Source: Kordiimonas sp. SCSIO 12610 (GTDB lineage Bacteria; Pseudomonadota; Alphaproteobacteria; Sphingomonadales; Kordiimonadaceae). From it: 64,000 nt of DNA. The DNA is taken from positions 1,312,501 to 1,376,500 of the forward strand of contig NZ_CP073747.1 of assembly GCF_024398015.1 (NCBI RefSeq), written 5' to 3'. The first letter of the stretch is position 1. Each line of letters starts with the position of its first letter. Made by a program: the position numbers and the translations under genes. Below the pieces are notes generated by a model. The model was not told the DNA's origin. It made no database searches and saw only the letters and a program-made list of their open reading frames with translations. Shown piece after piece: positions 7,366 to 18,378 of the stretch.

Positions 7366-8121
7366 ATGGCTGAAAATGAAACCATAGATAATTTTCTCGA
7401 TGGTAGTGTTCGCCTGATCCAACCTAAGGATGGATACAGAGTATCGATGGATACTGTGTTGCTTGCGGCCTCTGTCCCCGCAAAATCAGGTGACCATGTT
7501 CTTGAAGGGGGGATTGGCTCGGCTGGCGCCTCACTTTGCCTTGCCAGACGTGTTGAGGGTGTTAGCGTTACGGGGATTGAAATTCAGGATGAAATGGTTG
7601 CCTTGGCCGAGAAAAATATTGTTCTGAATGGACTGGAAGATAGTGTTTTAGTTCAAAAGGCATCGATCAAGGATTTGTCCGGTCCTCAATCCCGTTATGA
7701 TCATGTAATGATAAACCCGCCGTACTTGCCAGAAGGTAAGGCCATAAGGCCACCTGACGACAATAAAGGCCAGGCGCATATGGACCTGAATGCAACCCTC
7801 AAGGATTGGATCAGGTTTTGTGTCCATTATGCAAAGCAAAAAGGAACCATTACAATTGTTTACCGTGCTGACCGTATGGATGAAGTGATCAGTCACTTAT
7901 ACGGCCGGGTCGGTGATTTGATTATTATGCCATTTTGGCCGCGCGCAGGGCGCAAGGCAAAGCGGGTAATCATTCAAGGTCGCAAGGGTGTATCTGGTGC
8001 AGTATCCTTGTTGCCGGGGTTGGCGTTGCACGGCGAAGAAGAGCGTTACACCAGCGCGGCAGAGGAAATATTGCGAAAAGGTAAGGCGCTTGACTTGAAA
8101 GGCTTTGCACGCAGTCTTTAA
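7366..8121 (+). CDS. TrmN6/YfiC-like SAM-dependent methyltransferase
   Basis: This is a predicted Rossmann-fold N6-adenine methyltransferase, related to the enzyme modifying A37 of tRNA1(Val). VLEGGIGSAGASLCLARRV is the SAM-binding motif I, GIEIQ is motif II, and MINPPYLPEG is the NPPY catalytic motif of amino-group methyltransferases. An extended frame starts at a TTG (7288), but family members begin near the MAENETIDNFLDG position, and a likely promoter lies just upstream; the product is then 251 aa. It is followed by the S49 peptidase gene, a conserved arrangement next to ispB. The exact RNA target is inference from the family. Confidence 0.8.
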   Translation: MAENETIDNFLDGSVRLIQPKDGYRVSMDTVLLAASVPAKSGDHVLEGGIGSAGASLCLARRVEGVSVTGIEIQDEMVALAEKNIVLNGLEDSVLVQKASIKDLSGPQSRYDHVMINPPYLPEGKAIRPPDDNKGQAHMDLNATLKDWIRFCVHYAKQKGTITIVYRADRMDEVISHLYGRVGDLIIMPFWPRAGRKAKRVIIQGRKGVSGAVSLLPGLALHGEEERYTSAAEEILRKGKALDLKGFARSL

Positions 8122-8178
8122 AACCGCTAACAATACGGCACGAATAATAAACGCTATTCCTCTGGAGAAGAAAACGAC

Positions 8179-9081
8179 ATGCGCAAAACAATTTCGACAG
8201 CATGGTTTCAACTGAAAAAAACTGTTTTTGGTGAACCAGCGCCGAAGGTCGCTGTTATCCGCCTGGAAGGGGTAATTGCCTCTGGCGGTGGTCGTTTCCG
8301 CTCAAATCTAAACTTGGCGAGTGTAGCAGATCAAATTGAGCAGGCTTTCACCATGCAGGGTGTAAAGGCGGTGGCTCTTCTCGTTAATTCGCCGGGTGGT
8401 TCGCCGGTTCAGTCAGCGATGATTACAGATAGAATTCGCGCATATGCCGACGAAAAAGACATTCCTGTCTTGGCGTTTGCTGAGGATGTCGCCGCGTCTG
8501 GTGGCTATATGATATCGCTCGCAGCAGACGAAATTTATGTGAATGAAGCCTCGCTTGTTGGAAGTATCGGCGTTATTTCAAGCGGATTTGGTTTTCAGGA
8601 AGCTATCAAGAAAATAGGTGTCGAACGCCGCGTTTACACAGCCGGCGAAAGCAAATCCATGCTCGATAGCTTTGCTGATGAAAAAGAAGAAGATATTGCA
8701 AGGCTCCGCGAAATTCAGGATGAAATCCACGAATTTTTCAAATCAATGGTCAGAAAACGCCGCGGTAAGCGTCTCAAAGGACTGCGGGGCAAGATATTCT
8801 CTGGCGATGTGTTTACCGGGAATGAAGCGATTAAGCTTGGTTTGGTTGACGGCGTCGGCGATGTTCGCTCGGTCATGCGGGACCGTTTCGGCGACAAGGT
8901 CGTTTTGAAAGTCGTTGGTGAAAAGAAATCAAAATTTGGCGCTTTGTTGGGCTTAAAAAGCGGACAGATATCAATTGATGAAATTGTAACAGCAAACCGA
9001 TTGGGTAAGGTTGAAGATTTGCCAGCAGGGTTAATCAGTGCTGTTGAAGAACGTATGTGGTGGAACAGATTTGGGCTGTAA
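8179..9081 (+). CDS. S49 family serine peptidase (SppA/SohB-like)
   Basis: This is a signal-peptide-peptidase-type protease of 300 aa with a Ser-Lys dyad. The nucleophile region is seen in DVAASGGYMISLAADEIYVNEASLVGSIGVI and the lysine in TAGESKSMLDSF. LLVNSPGGSPVQSAMI is the conserved first-domain motif of the ClpP-like fold. There is no clear N-terminal transmembrane segment, unlike E. coli SppA, so it resembles the short single-domain members. Start: ATG with GGAGAAG upstream. Its neighbours (trmN6-like, glyQS) match the usual alphaproteobacterial context. The substrate is unknown. Confidence 0.88.
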   Translation: MRKTISTAWFQLKKTVFGEPAPKVAVIRLEGVIASGGGRFRSNLNLASVADQIEQAFTMQGVKAVALLVNSPGGSPVQSAMITDRIRAYADEKDIPVLAFAEDVAASGGYMISLAADEIYVNEASLVGSIGVISSGFGFQEAIKKIGVERRVYTAGESKSMLDSFADEKEEDIARLREIQDEIHEFFKSMVRKRRGKRLKGLRGKIFSGDVFTGNEAIKLGLVDGVGDVRSVMRDRFGDKVVLKVVGEKKSKFGALLGLKSGQISIDEIVTANRLGKVEDLPAGLISAVEERMWWNRFGL

Positions 9082-9130
9082 TTCTGAAATGAAGGGAATA
9101 GTTTCTATATGAATAGGAACTATTGATAAG

Positions 9131-9430
9131 ATGGAATTGAATCACAAAAAGAAACTTCAGGAATACCGCGAAAGCATTGATAATATTGATGCTGCACTTG
9201 TTTTTATGTTGGCGGAACGCTTTAAGATTACAAAAAAAGTTGGTTTTTATAAGAAAGAGCATGATCTGCCACCCGCTGATCCATCACGGGAGGAAAAGCA
9301 AATTGCGAGGCTCAGGGATCTCGCGAAATCTGCTAACCTCGATCCGGCTTTCAGTGAAAAGTTCCTTCATTTTATTATTCGCGAGGTTATTCAGCACCAT
9401 GAGCGAATTAGGGAAAACGGCGAAATATGA
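9131..9430 (+). CDS. Chorismate mutase, AroQ class
   Basis: This 99-aa all-helical enzyme converts chorismate to prephenate in phenylalanine/tyrosine synthesis. The pattern LQEYRESIDNIDAALVFMLAERFKITKKVGFYKK matches helix 1 of AroQ enzymes with its catalytic arginine and lysine positions; ADPSREEKQIARLRDLA and the REVIQHHERIR helix complete the fold. It is a stand-alone mutase with no fused prephenate dehydratase or dehydrogenase and no signal peptide. Its last codons overlap the next gene (ATGA), implying translational coupling to the methionine aminopeptidase. Confidence 0.88.
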   Translation: MELNHKKKLQEYRESIDNIDAALVFMLAERFKITKKVGFYKKEHDLPPADPSREEKQIARLRDLAKSANLDPAFSEKFLHFIIREVIQHHERIRENGEI

Positions 9431-10167
9431 CAGTTAATGATGTCGATAGTTTAAAAAAACTTCAGGAAATTGGGGCAATCTGCCGCGATGTACTCCGCGA
9501 GATGGGGGCAGCGGTTAGGCCAGGGGTAACACCGCGCGAGCTTGATATGATCGGTGGGCGTATGCTCGCTGAACGAGGTGCGCAGTCAGCGCCCATGCTT
9601 GCTTATGATTTTCCGGGCTTTACCTGTATTTCGGTCGAAACTGCGATCGCGCACGGTATTCCTGATGATGTTCCGCTTCAGGAAGGGCAATTGGTCAACA
9701 TCGATGTATCAGCGGAAAAAGATGGTTTCTTCGGTGATACAGGGGCAAGCTTCGCGGTTGGTGAAATCAGCGTTGAGCGGCAGAAATTGTTGGATGTTAC
9801 CCAAACGGCGCAGCGCAAGGCCATGTATGCGGCTAAGGCAGGCGAGCCCATCAATATTATCGCCAAGGTGGTTGAGCGAGAAGCGAAAAAGCATGGCTAT
9901 AATATCATTGAAGGATTGAACGGCCACGGTGTTGGCGCATGGATCCACGAGGAACCTACCGTTTCCAATAAATATTACCCGAGCGACCGCAAACGCCTTG
10001 TGGAAGGACAGGTTCTAACAATTGAACCTTTTCTTGCGACCAAAAGCAGATCGTACGCGGAGGATGATGATGGTTGGACACTCCGTCTTGCAAATGGTGG
10101 AATTGGTGCCCAGTTCGAGCACAGTTTTGTCGTGACCAAGGGTGCTCCTATCATTCTGACGGCCTAG
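9427..10167 (+). CDS. map: Type I methionine aminopeptidase
   Basis: This dinuclear-metal peptidase removes the initiator methionine. It is 246 aa long. Metal ligands are seen in NIDVSAEKDGFFGDTGASF (two Asp), GHGVGAWIHEEPTV (His), TIEPFL (Glu) and AQFEHSFVVT (Glu); the substrate-binding His is in AIAHGIPDD. The start ATG overlaps the chorismate mutase stop by 4 bases. A second map elsewhere in the genome is possible. The pairing with chorismate mutase has no obvious metabolic logic. Confidence 0.93.
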   Translation: MTVNDVDSLKKLQEIGAICRDVLREMGAAVRPGVTPRELDMIGGRMLAERGAQSAPMLAYDFPGFTCISVETAIAHGIPDDVPLQEGQLVNIDVSAEKDGFFGDTGASFAVGEISVERQKLLDVTQTAQRKAMYAAKAGEPINIIAKVVEREAKKHGYNIIEGLNGHGVGAWIHEEPTVSNKYYPSDRKRLVEGQVLTIEPFLATKSRSYAEDDDGWTLRLANGGIGAQFEHSFVVTKGAPIILTA

Positions 10168-10200
10168 CCTTTATACCACATGCTCTATCGGGGCTATTCA

Positions 10201-10224
10201 ATGAGAAATTCGGGGTTTTCTCAT
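10201..10224. repeat. Inverted repeat between map and the chemoreceptor gene
   Basis: ATGAGAAA, 8 bases, TTTCTCAT: a perfect 8-base-pair inverted repeat starting 33 bases after the map stop. It lacks a T-run, so it is either a weak terminator or RNA-stabilising hairpin, or an operator. Confidence 0.5.
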
Positions 10225-10368
10225 CAAGTATTTGCTTGTGCCTTTCACGATAGGTGCATCTTATTTCGTCTATTTTTGATCCACACTTCTGATCTCGCCG
10301 TACAGCAAAATGGGGTGTTTTGAGTTTTAAGGGAGATTGGATTAACGATTGAAATAGACGAGGGGTCG

Positions 10369-12114
10369 ATGTTTCAAAAAATTTCAGTTTCTGTCAAACT
10401 TGCTATTCTGGCGGCATTTTCCATCATTGGTGTTCTTCTTATTGGTGGATTTGGTTATATAAATACCGACAAATTGGGTGATACATTCACCGAATACCGC
10501 GCCACCGCGCGTGCACAAAATCTGGTTTCTGATATCGCAGAAGACTTCATGCAGATGCGTATAGCAGCGCTTAAATACCGAACAAGCTTGAACGGTGAAC
10601 AGGCGCGTGAAGTTACTAATAATTATGCCGAGATCGTCGAAACTCAGGGCCTTATCCAACAACTGATTGCAGATCCATCGACACGTACCCTCTTGACCGA
10701 GTTGGAGGAAGAAATAACCGCCTATAACTCTGCTTTTAACCGCGCTGTTCAGTCCGATGATACCATAACCCGTGATGAAATTTATGCCAGCGCTCTCGAT
10801 CAAATCGGCCCCCGCGTTGCATTGGCGCTTGATGGGCTTCAGAACAAACTGCAAACCGCACAGGATACGCTCGGCCCAAATGCCGCTGAAATTGTTAACG
10901 AGAGCAAGGCGAATATGCCCATCATTGTTGTTATGGCTACGTTAGTGATTGGTGTCAGTGTTTTATCACTCGCTCTATCGATCATTAAGCCGATGGCACG
11001 TATTACCGAGGTTATGACCAAAATGGCAGAAACTGGCGATGCCAGCCTTGCGATCCCCGGCCTCGCCCGCGGCGATGAATTGGGTGCAATTGCCAAGGCC
11101 CTGAAACTGTTTCAAAACAGCTTGATTGAAAAAGCAGAACTTGAGGAACAGCAAAGAGCGCAAGCGGAAGCTGATAGGATCGCCCGCCAGGAAATGGAGA
11201 GGCTTGAACAAGCGAAAGAGCGAGAGCGGCTCGCGGCAGAACAGACAGCACAGGAAGAACAAAGGTTGGCGAACAAAAAACTACGTCAGGAACTCGCTGC
11301 AAGCTTTGAGGCAGATATTGGGGCGCTTATTCAGGATGTGATGGCTGCTATAGAGCAAGTAAACAGCTCGGTGCAGTCCATGTCCTCACTGGCGTCAGCA
11401 ACGAGCGAAAGCGCGGGCGTCGCTAAAGGAAATGCAGAACAAACAACAGCAAGTGTAGAGCAGGTTTCAGCCGCAGCAGAGGAATTATCGGCGTCCATTG
11501 AAGCTATTAATCATCAAATAAACCAGTCACAGCGTGCCAACGATAGGGCACAAAATCAGGCAGAGGCTATGGCATCGACAGTTGAAAGCCTGTCTGCCTC
11601 CGCAGGACATATCGGCGAAGTGGTTGACCTTATTTCTGACATTGCCGAGCAAACAAATTTACTGGCCCTCAATGCAACGATAGAGGCAGCGCGCGCTGGC
11701 GAGGCGGGCAAGGGCTTTGCTGTTGTCGCGTCAGAGGTCAAACAATTAGCTGCGCAAACGGCAACAGCAACAGAGGAAATTTCCGGTCAGATATCCGAAA
11801 TTCGAAAAGGTGTCGAAGGCGCTGTGTCTGGGATTTCCGCTGTCTCTGGCACGATGGAAGAGGTGAATGATATCGCCCTTGATGTTGCAGAGGCCGTGCG
11901 GCAACAGGGCGAAGCCACACAGGAAATTGCGGTCTCTGTCAATCACGCGGCAGGTGGTGCTGGAAAAGTGCTTGGTGTGGTAAATGATGTCAATGCTGCG
12001 TCTTCTGATACGCTCGGGCATGCAAACGATGTTTTGGGGGCCGTTTCCGAACTTCGGTCCAAGGCCTCGGCCCTGAATGACAAAGCCAATCACTTTGTTC
12101 AGGAAATGATGTAA
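10369..12114 (+). CDS. Methyl-accepting chemotaxis protein
   Basis: This is a chemoreceptor of 581 aa. A transmembrane helix at about residues 10-30 ([21 protein letters not shown]) is followed by a periplasmic helical sensor region to about 180 and a second membrane helix at about 182-205. A HAMP region ([18 protein letters not shown] and following) and a long coiled coil rich in E/Q/A come next. The cytoplasmic signalling tip [30 protein letters not shown], around residue 430, contacts CheA/CheW. No che genes are nearby, so it is an orphan receptor; the ligand is unknown. The gene is transcribed alone, with about 200 bases upstream and 250 downstream free of genes. Confidence 0.95.
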   Translation: MFQKISVSVKLAILAAFSIIGVLLIGGFGYINTDKLGDTFTEYRATARAQNLVSDIAEDFMQMRIAALKYRTSLNGEQAREVTNNYAEIVETQGLIQQLIADPSTRTLLTELEEEITAYNSAFNRAVQSDDTITRDEIYASALDQIGPRVALALDGLQNKLQTAQDTLGPNAAEIVNESKANMPIIVVMATLVIGVSVLSLALSIIKPMARITEVMTKMAETGDASLAIPGLARGDELGAIAKALKLFQNSLIEKAELEEQQRAQAEADRIARQEMERLEQAKERERLAAEQTAQEEQRLANKKLRQELAASFEADIGALIQDVMAAIEQVNSSVQSMSSLASATSESAGVAKGNAEQTTASVEQVSAAAEELSASIEAINHQINQSQRANDRAQNQAEAMASTVESLSASAGHIGEVVDLISDIAEQTNLLALNATIEAARAGEAGKGFAVVASEVKQLAAQTATATEEISGQISEIRKGVEGAVSGISAVSGTMEEVNDIALDVAEAVRQQGEATQEIAVSVNHAAGGAGKVLGVVNDVNAASSDTLGHANDVLGAVSELRSKASALNDKANHFVQEMM

Positions 12115-12368
12115 CAAAGCGTATAGGATAGCACACAACTCGGGATATAATGGTACATAGCTTTCCATTCATTGCTCAATATCAGCTCATATGTGTTCAT
12201 TTTGTCATGGGGCCAGTTATTGCTTGATAAAAAGCAATGATATGTCCCATCTCTGTGCTTGACCACGTATGGGCTAGGGGCTAGGTTGCCGCCAAAGATT
12301 CTTTAAGGAAACTCAATCTTATCAAAGTGGGTTTTCTTAATGCTGTGACCTCTTATTGACTGGTATAA

Positions 12369-13298
12369 ATGCCTATGTCCACTTCTGTATCCTCTGCATC
12401 CAAGACTGCGATGCCTTTCCAAAAAATGATCCTGACCTTGCAGGAATACTGGGCACGTCCAGAAAATGGCGGCTGCGTGATCCTACAGCCCTATGATATG
12501 GAAATGGGCGCGGGGACATTTCATACGGCGACAACACTGAAAACATTGGGTCCAGAGCCTTGGAATGCGGCCTTCGTACAGCCATGCCGCCGCCCAACTG
12601 ATGGCCGTTACGGCGAAAACCCGAACCGATTGCAGCATTATTACCAGTTTCAGGTGGTTTTGAAACCAAGCCCCGCCAACATGCAGGACCTTTACCTTGG
12701 CAGTTTGAAGGCAATCGGGATTGACGCAGACCTTCATGATATTCGCTTTGTTGAGGATGATTGGGAAAGCCCAACCCTCGGGGCATGGGGCCTAGGCTGG
12801 GAAATCTGGTGTGACGGTATGGAAGTGAGCCAATATACCTATTTCCAGCAAATGGGCGGCTTTGACTGCAAGCCTGTCGCTGGTGAACTGACGTATGGTC
12901 TGGAGCGCCTTGCGATGTTCGTGCAGGGCGTCGATAATGTTTATGATCTGGATTATAACGGCGCAGGCGTCACGTACGGTGATGTATTTCTCGAGAATGA
13001 GAAACAACAGTCTGCCTTCAATTTCGAGCATGCCAATACCGAAAAGCTTTTCCGTGATTTTGCTGAAGCGCAAGACGAGTGCGCGAAACTGTTGGAAGCA
13101 AAATTACCGCTGCCTGCCTATGAGCAATGTATCCGTGCAAGCCACACCTTCAACTTGCTCGACGCGCGCGGTGTGATTTCGGTTACGGAACGACAGGCCT
13201 ATATTGGCCGCGTGCGCGACCTTGCTAAAGGGTGCTGTGACGTATGGATTGAAAAGAACGAAGATCGTTGGAAAAACGACTATGGATGGGAGAAATAA
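12369..13298 (+). CDS. glyQ: Glycyl-tRNA synthetase alpha subunit
   Basis: This is the class II catalytic subunit of the alpha2-beta2 bacterial glycyl-tRNA synthetase, 309 aa. [36 protein letters not shown] and the motif-2 region [25 protein letters not shown] are diagnostic, as is the C-terminal [24 protein letters not shown]. The predicted ATG gives about 14 extra N-terminal residues compared with typical members; a second in-frame ATG at 12411 is possible. glyS begins 1 base after its stop, so the subunits are translated together. Confidence 0.97.
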   Translation: MPMSTSVSSASKTAMPFQKMILTLQEYWARPENGGCVILQPYDMEMGAGTFHTATTLKTLGPEPWNAAFVQPCRRPTDGRYGENPNRLQHYYQFQVVLKPSPANMQDLYLGSLKAIGIDADLHDIRFVEDDWESPTLGAWGLGWEIWCDGMEVSQYTYFQQMGGFDCKPVAGELTYGLERLAMFVQGVDNVYDLDYNGAGVTYGDVFLENEKQQSAFNFEHANTEKLFRDFAEAQDECAKLLEAKLPLPAYEQCIRASHTFNLLDARGVISVTERQAYIGRVRDLAKGCCDVWIEKNEDRWKNDYGWEK

Positions 13299-13299
13299 A

Positions 13300-15465
13300 A
13301 TGGCTGATCTCCTGATTGAATTATTCTCGGAAGAAATTCCTGCACGGATGCAGAAAAAGGCGTCTGATGACCTTAAGCGCATGATAACCGATGGCCTTAA
13401 GGCTGCGGGCCTTAAGTTTGACGGTGCCGATGCCTATGTAACACCGCGCCGCCTTGCGCTTAATGTCACAAACCTTCCTGTCAGTACCCCTGATGTGCGC
13501 GAGGAACGCCGCGGCCCGCGTGCAGATGCGCCCGAAAAAGCGATCGAAGGCTTCCTGCGCGGTGCTGGTGTGGCGCGCGATGCCTGCGAAGAACGCGAAA
13601 CACCAAAGGGTACGTTCCTTTTCGCGGTCATTGAAAAGAAGGGTAAGCAAACAGCCGAGGTCGTTGCAGACCTGCTAGCGGATACAATCAAAAACTTCCC
13701 ATGGCCCAAGTCACAGCGCTGGGGCAGCGGAATGTTAAAATGGGTGCGCCCATTGCATTCAATCCTGTGCATTCTTGACGGTGAAACTATCGATCTTGAA
13801 GTTGAAGGCATCAAATCTGGTAACACCACATCGGGCCACCGTTTTATGGCGCCGGACGAGCTCACAGTTACTGACTTTGCTGACTATAAGGCAAAATTGC
13901 TTGAGCATAAGGTCATGCTGGACGCTGGTGAGCGTGCGGAACTTATTGAAGCGAAGGCGAAAGAACTGGCAGCAGCGAAAGGCCTTGAATGGGTTGAAGA
14001 TCGCGGTTTGTTGGCAGAGGTCGCTGGGCTTATCGAATGGCCAGTGCCCCTGATGGGCGGGTTCGATCCAAGCTTCATGGAAGTGCCTGAGGAAGTTTTG
14101 ATCCTGACCATGAAAAAGGATCAGAAATATTTCGTAACCCGTGATCCGAACACCGGCAAACTTGCGCCGTATTTTATCACGGTTGCCAATATCGAACCAT
14201 CTGACGGCGGCGATGCGGTAGCAGCCGGGAACGAACGCGTTCTATCAGCACGGCTTTCAGACGCGAAATTCTTCTGGGATCAGGATTTGAAAGGCAAGCT
14301 GGATCATAATCTGGATGCCCTTAAGGAAATCGTATTCCACAAAGATTTGGGCAGCGTTCATGACCGCGTTGAGCGCATGAAAAAACTGGCGCGTTATCTT
14401 GCTAATTTCATTCCGGGCTGTGACGCGGACGCGGCGGAACGCGCAGCCGAGCTTGCGAAAGCAGACCTTGTTTCCAACATGGTCTATGAGTTCCCTGAAG
14501 TACAGGGTGCGATGGGCCGTTATTATGCGCTGAAGCAGGGCGAAAGCGATGCGGTTGCCGATGCAATCAAGGATCATTATTCACCGCTTGGCCCGAATGA
14601 CGAATGCCCAACAGCGCCAGTTTCTGTTGCCGTAGCGTTAGCCGAAAAACTCGATACATTAGTTAGCTTTTTTGCGATTGATCAGAAACCCACAGGCTCA
14701 AAAGATCCATTCGCATTGCGTAGAGCTGCACTTGGGGTAATTCGTTTAATTACTGAGAATGAGCTTCGTTTGAGTAATAAGAGTATAATTGAAATAGCGT
14801 ATAATACATACAGCAAGTTTGATAATAATGACGAATCTCCAACAGCATGGGGCCATGGTGAAGTTTTAGAAACTGATGATGTCGGACGAACTAAGGTAAG
14901 GCATGCACCACTTACAGAGTTTATTCAATTAAATGATGTTCAAATCGGGCTTCTATCATTTTTCGCTGATCGTCTGAAGGTTCAGCAACGGGAAAAGGGT
15001 ATCCGTCACGATTTGATCGATGCTGTATTTGCAAACGGTGATGATGATTTGGTTCGCGTATTGAACCGCGTAAATGCTCTAACGGCTTTCCTTGATACCG
15101 ATGATGGTGTCAACTTGCTCGCGGGTTACAAACGTGCAGCAAACATCCTGAAGATCGAAGAGAAAAAGGATGATCGTGCGTACGATGGTGCGATTGAGGT
15201 TGATCGCCTTGAAAGCGCGGAAGAGAAAACCCTCGCTGACGCACTAAGGGTAAATGGTGATGCCGCAAAAACAGCGCTTGAAGGAGAAGATTTCGAGGGC
15301 GCGATGGCAGCGCTTGCGAAACTGCGCGCACCGATCGATGCCTTCTTTGACGCCGTTATTGTGAACGCTGATGATAAAGACATTCGTAAAAATCGCCTGA
15401 ATATTCTGAATGCGATCCGGGGTGCTGTGAACGCCGTTGCGGATTTCGAGAAAATCGAAGGTTAG
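13300..15465 (+). CDS. glyS: Glycyl-tRNA synthetase beta subunit
   Basis: This is the tRNA-binding beta subunit of glycyl-tRNA synthetase, 721 aa. The start is the ATG at 13300, one base after glyQ; an upstream in-frame extension lies inside glyQ and is not real. LLIELFSEEIPARMQ, FITVANIEP, DAKFFWDQDLK and FAIDQKPTGSKDPFALRRAALGVIRL are family hallmarks; a C-terminal anticodon-binding domain ends in DAFFDAVIVNADD. Codons from about 14700 to 14950 are markedly AT-rich compared with both flanks, around the linker IIEIAYNTYSKFDNNDESP; the reading frame is intact. Confidence 0.97.
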   Translation: MADLLIELFSEEIPARMQKKASDDLKRMITDGLKAAGLKFDGADAYVTPRRLALNVTNLPVSTPDVREERRGPRADAPEKAIEGFLRGAGVARDACEERETPKGTFLFAVIEKKGKQTAEVVADLLADTIKNFPWPKSQRWGSGMLKWVRPLHSILCILDGETIDLEVEGIKSGNTTSGHRFMAPDELTVTDFADYKAKLLEHKVMLDAGERAELIEAKAKELAAAKGLEWVEDRGLLAEVAGLIEWPVPLMGGFDPSFMEVPEEVLILTMKKDQKYFVTRDPNTGKLAPYFITVANIEPSDGGDAVAAGNERVLSARLSDAKFFWDQDLKGKLDHNLDALKEIVFHKDLGSVHDRVERMKKLARYLANFIPGCDADAAERAAELAKADLVSNMVYEFPEVQGAMGRYYALKQGESDAVADAIKDHYSPLGPNDECPTAPVSVAVALAEKLDTLVSFFAIDQKPTGSKDPFALRRAALGVIRLITENELRLSNKSIIEIAYNTYSKFDNNDESPTAWGHGEVLETDDVGRTKVRHAPLTEFIQLNDVQIGLLSFFADRLKVQQREKGIRHDLIDAVFANGDDDLVRVLNRVNALTAFLDTDDGVNLLAGYKRAANILKIEEKKDDRAYDGAIEVDRLESAEEKTLADALRVNGDAAKTALEGEDFEGAMAALAKLRAPIDAFFDAVIVNADDKDIRKNRLNILNAIRGAVNAVADFEKIEG

Positions 15466-15590
15466 ATAATTTAATTCAAGTAAGAAAAAGTTAGGTTTTT
15501 TCGGATAGGTGTGGGTGCTTATCACTTTAGTGGGCAAATAGATTTAATTTTTTAATGCATTCCATTTGATGGATAAAAGGACGCTCTAAA

Positions 15591-18254
15591 ATGACGAAAT
15601 GGGTTTATAGCTTCGGCGGCGGCAGTGCAGATGGTCGCGCGGATATGAAAAACCTTCTTGGTGGCAAGGGTGCGAACCTCGCTGAAATGGCATCCCTTGG
15701 CCTTCCGGTTCCTCCGGGCCTTACGATCACCACCGAGGTTTGTACCTATTATTATGATAATGGGCGTCAATATCCGGCAGAACTGGAAGCGCAGGTGAAT
15801 GATGCGCTGAAGGCGGTGGAAGCAAGCGTTGGTGCCAAGTTTGGTGACAGCGATAACCCATTGTTGGTTTCAGTGCGCTCGGGCGCGCGGGTATCCATGC
15901 CGGGCATGATGGATACGGTTTTGAACCTTGGTCTGAATGATGAAACGGTTCAGGGGTTAGCGAGAAACTCAGGCAACGAGCGCTTCGCATGGGATAGCTA
16001 TCGCCGGTTCATTCAGATGTATTCAGACGTGGTTTTGGGCGTTGATCATTACCATTTTGAAGAACTGATCGAAATCCACAAGGAAGAAAAAGGCGTTGAT
16101 CTGGATACGGATCTGGACGCTGATGATTGGCGCGAACTTGCGGGTAAATTTAAAGCCAAAACCGAAGAAGAGCTTGGCCGCCCGTTCCCACTTGATGTCA
16201 AGGAACAGCTTTGGGGCGCGATTGGCGCCGTGTTCGGTAGCTGGCGCATTGAACGCGCGAAGGTTTACCGCAAACTCAACAATATCCCCGAAGCGTGGGG
16301 TACTGCCGTAAACGTGCAGGCCATGGTCTTTGGTAATATGGGTGAAACGTCTGCAACCGGTGTTGCCTTCACCCGTGATCCATCGACAGGCGAAAACGAA
16401 TATTACGGCGAATATCTGATTAACGCGCAGGGCGAGGATGTGGTGGCGGGGATCCGCACACCGCAGAACCTGACCAAACGTGCGCGCGAAAAGGCGGGGG
16501 CAACTGCGCCCTCAATGGAAGAAAGCATGCCGGATGTTTACGGCCAGCTTGCGGATGTTTTCGCCAAGCTTGAGAAGCATTACCGCGACATGCAGGATAT
16601 CGAATTTACGGTTCAAAACGGCAAATTATGGATGCTTCAGACCCGCGCGGGTAAACGGACCGCGAAGGCTGCGCTTAAGATTGCGGTTGAAATGGTTGCT
16701 GAAGGCCTGATCGACGAGGAAACAGCTGTGATGCGTGTTGAGCCGGGTGCTTTGGACCAGCTTCTTCACCCTACGCTTGATCCTGATGCACCGCGCGATA
16801 TTTTAACGCGTGGCCTTCCTGCATCACCGGGTGCAGCTTCTGGTATTGTGGTGTTTGACGCCGACACGGCAGAAGAAAAAGCAAAAGCGGGTGAGGCCGT
16901 GATCCTGTGCCGGATTGAAACCAGCCCTGAAGATATTCACGGTATGCACGCAGCGAAGGGCATTTTGACCGCGCGCGGCGGTATGACAAGCCACGCAGCC
17001 GTCGTTGCCCGCGGAATGGGTCGCCCGTGCGTATCGGGTGCTGGCCAAATCCGCATCGATGGTAAGGCCGGTGTGATGACCTGTATGGGCCGTGAGATCA
17101 AGGCCGGCGATATTATCACCATTGATGGTGGTTCCGGTGAAGTGATGATCGGTGAAGTGAAAACTCTTCAACCGGAGCTTGCTGGTGATTTCGCAAGCCT
17201 AATGGTATGGGCGGACAAATACCGCAAATTGAAGGTTCGCACGAACGCGGACACACCAACCGATACATCAGCGGCGCGTGAGTTCGGCGCGGAAGGTATT
17301 GGCCTTTGCCGGACCGAGCATATGTTCTTTGAGGGTGAGCGGATTATTGCCGTACGCCAGATGATTTTGGCAGAAGACCTGAAGGGCCGCAAGGAAGCCC
17401 TTGCGAAACTACTTCCAATGCAAAAGGGTGATTTTGAAGAGATTTTCAAGATCATGCGCGGCCTTCCGGTAACGATCCGTCTTTTGGACCCGCCGCTTCA
17501 CGAGTTCCTACCGCGTGAAGATGACGAGTTCGAAGATGTCGCAAACGCGATCGGCATGGATGTGAAGAAGCTGAAACAGCGTGCAAACGAGTTGCATGAA
17601 TTTAACCCGATGCTTGGTCACCGTGGTTGCCGCCTTGGTATCACATATCCAGAGATTTATGAGATGCAGGCAAGGGCGATTTTTGAAGCGGCGCTTGCTG
17701 TTGAAGCTGACACAGGTGAAACCGTTGTACCTGAGATTATGATCCCACTTGTGGCGACCGAAAGCGAGCTTGCGATCCTGCGCGGCAAGGTAGAGGCTGT
17801 AGCCGAGGAAGTATTCGCAGAAAAAGGCGCGAAGGTTGATTATATGGTTGGGACCATGATCGAGCTTCCGCGTGCTGCGATAGCGGCAAACAAGATCGCT
17901 AATTCCGCGGACTTTTTCTCGTTCGGAACCAATGATCTGACGCAAACCGCGATTGGGATCAGCCGTGATGACGCGGGCCGTTTCCTTGACCAGTATGTGA
18001 AGATGGATATTTTTGCGCAGGATCCGTTTGTATCGATTGACATAGACGGTGTTGGCGAGCTTGTGAAACTGGGCGCTGAGCGTGGTCGTTCGACCAAAGC
18101 TGACCTCAAGCTTGGTATCTGCGGTGAGCACGGCGGTGATCCGGCGTCTGTAGAGTTCTGCCATAATGTTGGTTTGGATTATGTATCCTGTTCGCCGTTC
18201 CGTGTTCCGATTGCGCGCCTTGCAGCGGCACAGGCGGCGTTAAAGGATCGTTAA
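15591..18254 (+). CDS. ppdK: Pyruvate, phosphate dikinase
   Basis: This reversible enzyme interconverts pyruvate, ATP and phosphate with phosphoenolpyruvate, AMP and pyrophosphate. At 887 aa it has the family's normal length. The N-terminal nucleotide-binding domain includes [15 protein letters not shown] and [21 protein letters not shown]. The phosphohistidine domain carries [22 protein letters not shown] with the catalytic His. The C-terminal PEP-binding barrel contains [20 protein letters not shown] and [10 protein letters not shown], with the active-site Cys in this region. Start: ATG preceded by AAAAGGA. It lies downstream of glyS, a common alphaproteobacterial order, and ends at a strong terminator. 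Confidence 0.98.
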   Translation: MTKWVYSFGGGSADGRADMKNLLGGKGANLAEMASLGLPVPPGLTITTEVCTYYYDNGRQYPAELEAQVNDALKAVEASVGAKFGDSDNPLLVSVRSGARVSMPGMMDTVLNLGLNDETVQGLARNSGNERFAWDSYRRFIQMYSDVVLGVDHYHFEELIEIHKEEKGVDLDTDLDADDWRELAGKFKAKTEEELGRPFPLDVKEQLWGAIGAVFGSWRIERAKVYRKLNNIPEAWGTAVNVQAMVFGNMGETSATGVAFTRDPSTGENEYYGEYLINAQGEDVVAGIRTPQNLTKRAREKAGATAPSMEESMPDVYGQLADVFAKLEKHYRDMQDIEFTVQNGKLWMLQTRAGKRTAKAALKIAVEMVAEGLIDEETAVMRVEPGALDQLLHPTLDPDAPRDILTRGLPASPGAASGIVVFDADTAEEKAKAGEAVILCRIETSPEDIHGMHAAKGILTARGGMTSHAAVVARGMGRPCVSGAGQIRIDGKAGVMTCMGREIKAGDIITIDGGSGEVMIGEVKTLQPELAGDFASLMVWADKYRKLKVRTNADTPTDTSAAREFGAEGIGLCRTEHMFFEGERIIAVRQMILAEDLKGRKEALAKLLPMQKGDFEEIFKIMRGLPVTIRLLDPPLHEFLPREDDEFEDVANAIGMDVKKLKQRANELHEFNPMLGHRGCRLGITYPEIYEMQARAIFEAALAVEADTGETVVPEIMIPLVATESELAILRGKVEAVAEEVFAEKGAKVDYMVGTMIELPRAAIAANKIANSADFFSFGTNDLTQTAIGISRDDAGRFLDQYVKMDIFAQDPFVSIDIDGVGELVKLGAERGRSTKADLKLGICGEHGGDPASVEFCHNVGLDYVSCSPFRVPIARLAAAQAALKDR

Positions 18255-18298
18255 GTCCTTTGTTGTAAAACCTGACCTCAGGGTTTAAGCCTTTATAT

Positions 18299-18334
18299 TT
18301 GCTGCCAATATTATGATGTGTTGGCAGCAATTTT
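18299..18334 (+). terminator. Terminator after ppdK
   Basis: A perfect 10-base-pair stem (TTGCTGCCAA / TTGGCAGCAA) with a 12-base loop, followed by TTTT. Confidence 0.8.
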
Positions 18335-18378
18335 AACCGAAATATTTATCAGAGCGCGCTTGGGGGCGGGACAAACAT

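Noticed and set aside
12219-12238. Hairpin ATTGCTT-GATAAA-AAGCAAT before glyQ as terminator of the chemoreceptor gene.
   Set aside because: No T-run follows and it lies over 100 bases after the stop; function cannot be assigned.
13204-13299. Upstream extension of the glyS frame.
   Set aside because: It lies entirely within the end of glyQ; the ATG at 13300 fits family starts.
13321-13865. Long open frames on the minus strand within glyS.
   Set aside because: Shadow frames of a GC-biased gene; no family resemblance and no ribosome-binding sites.
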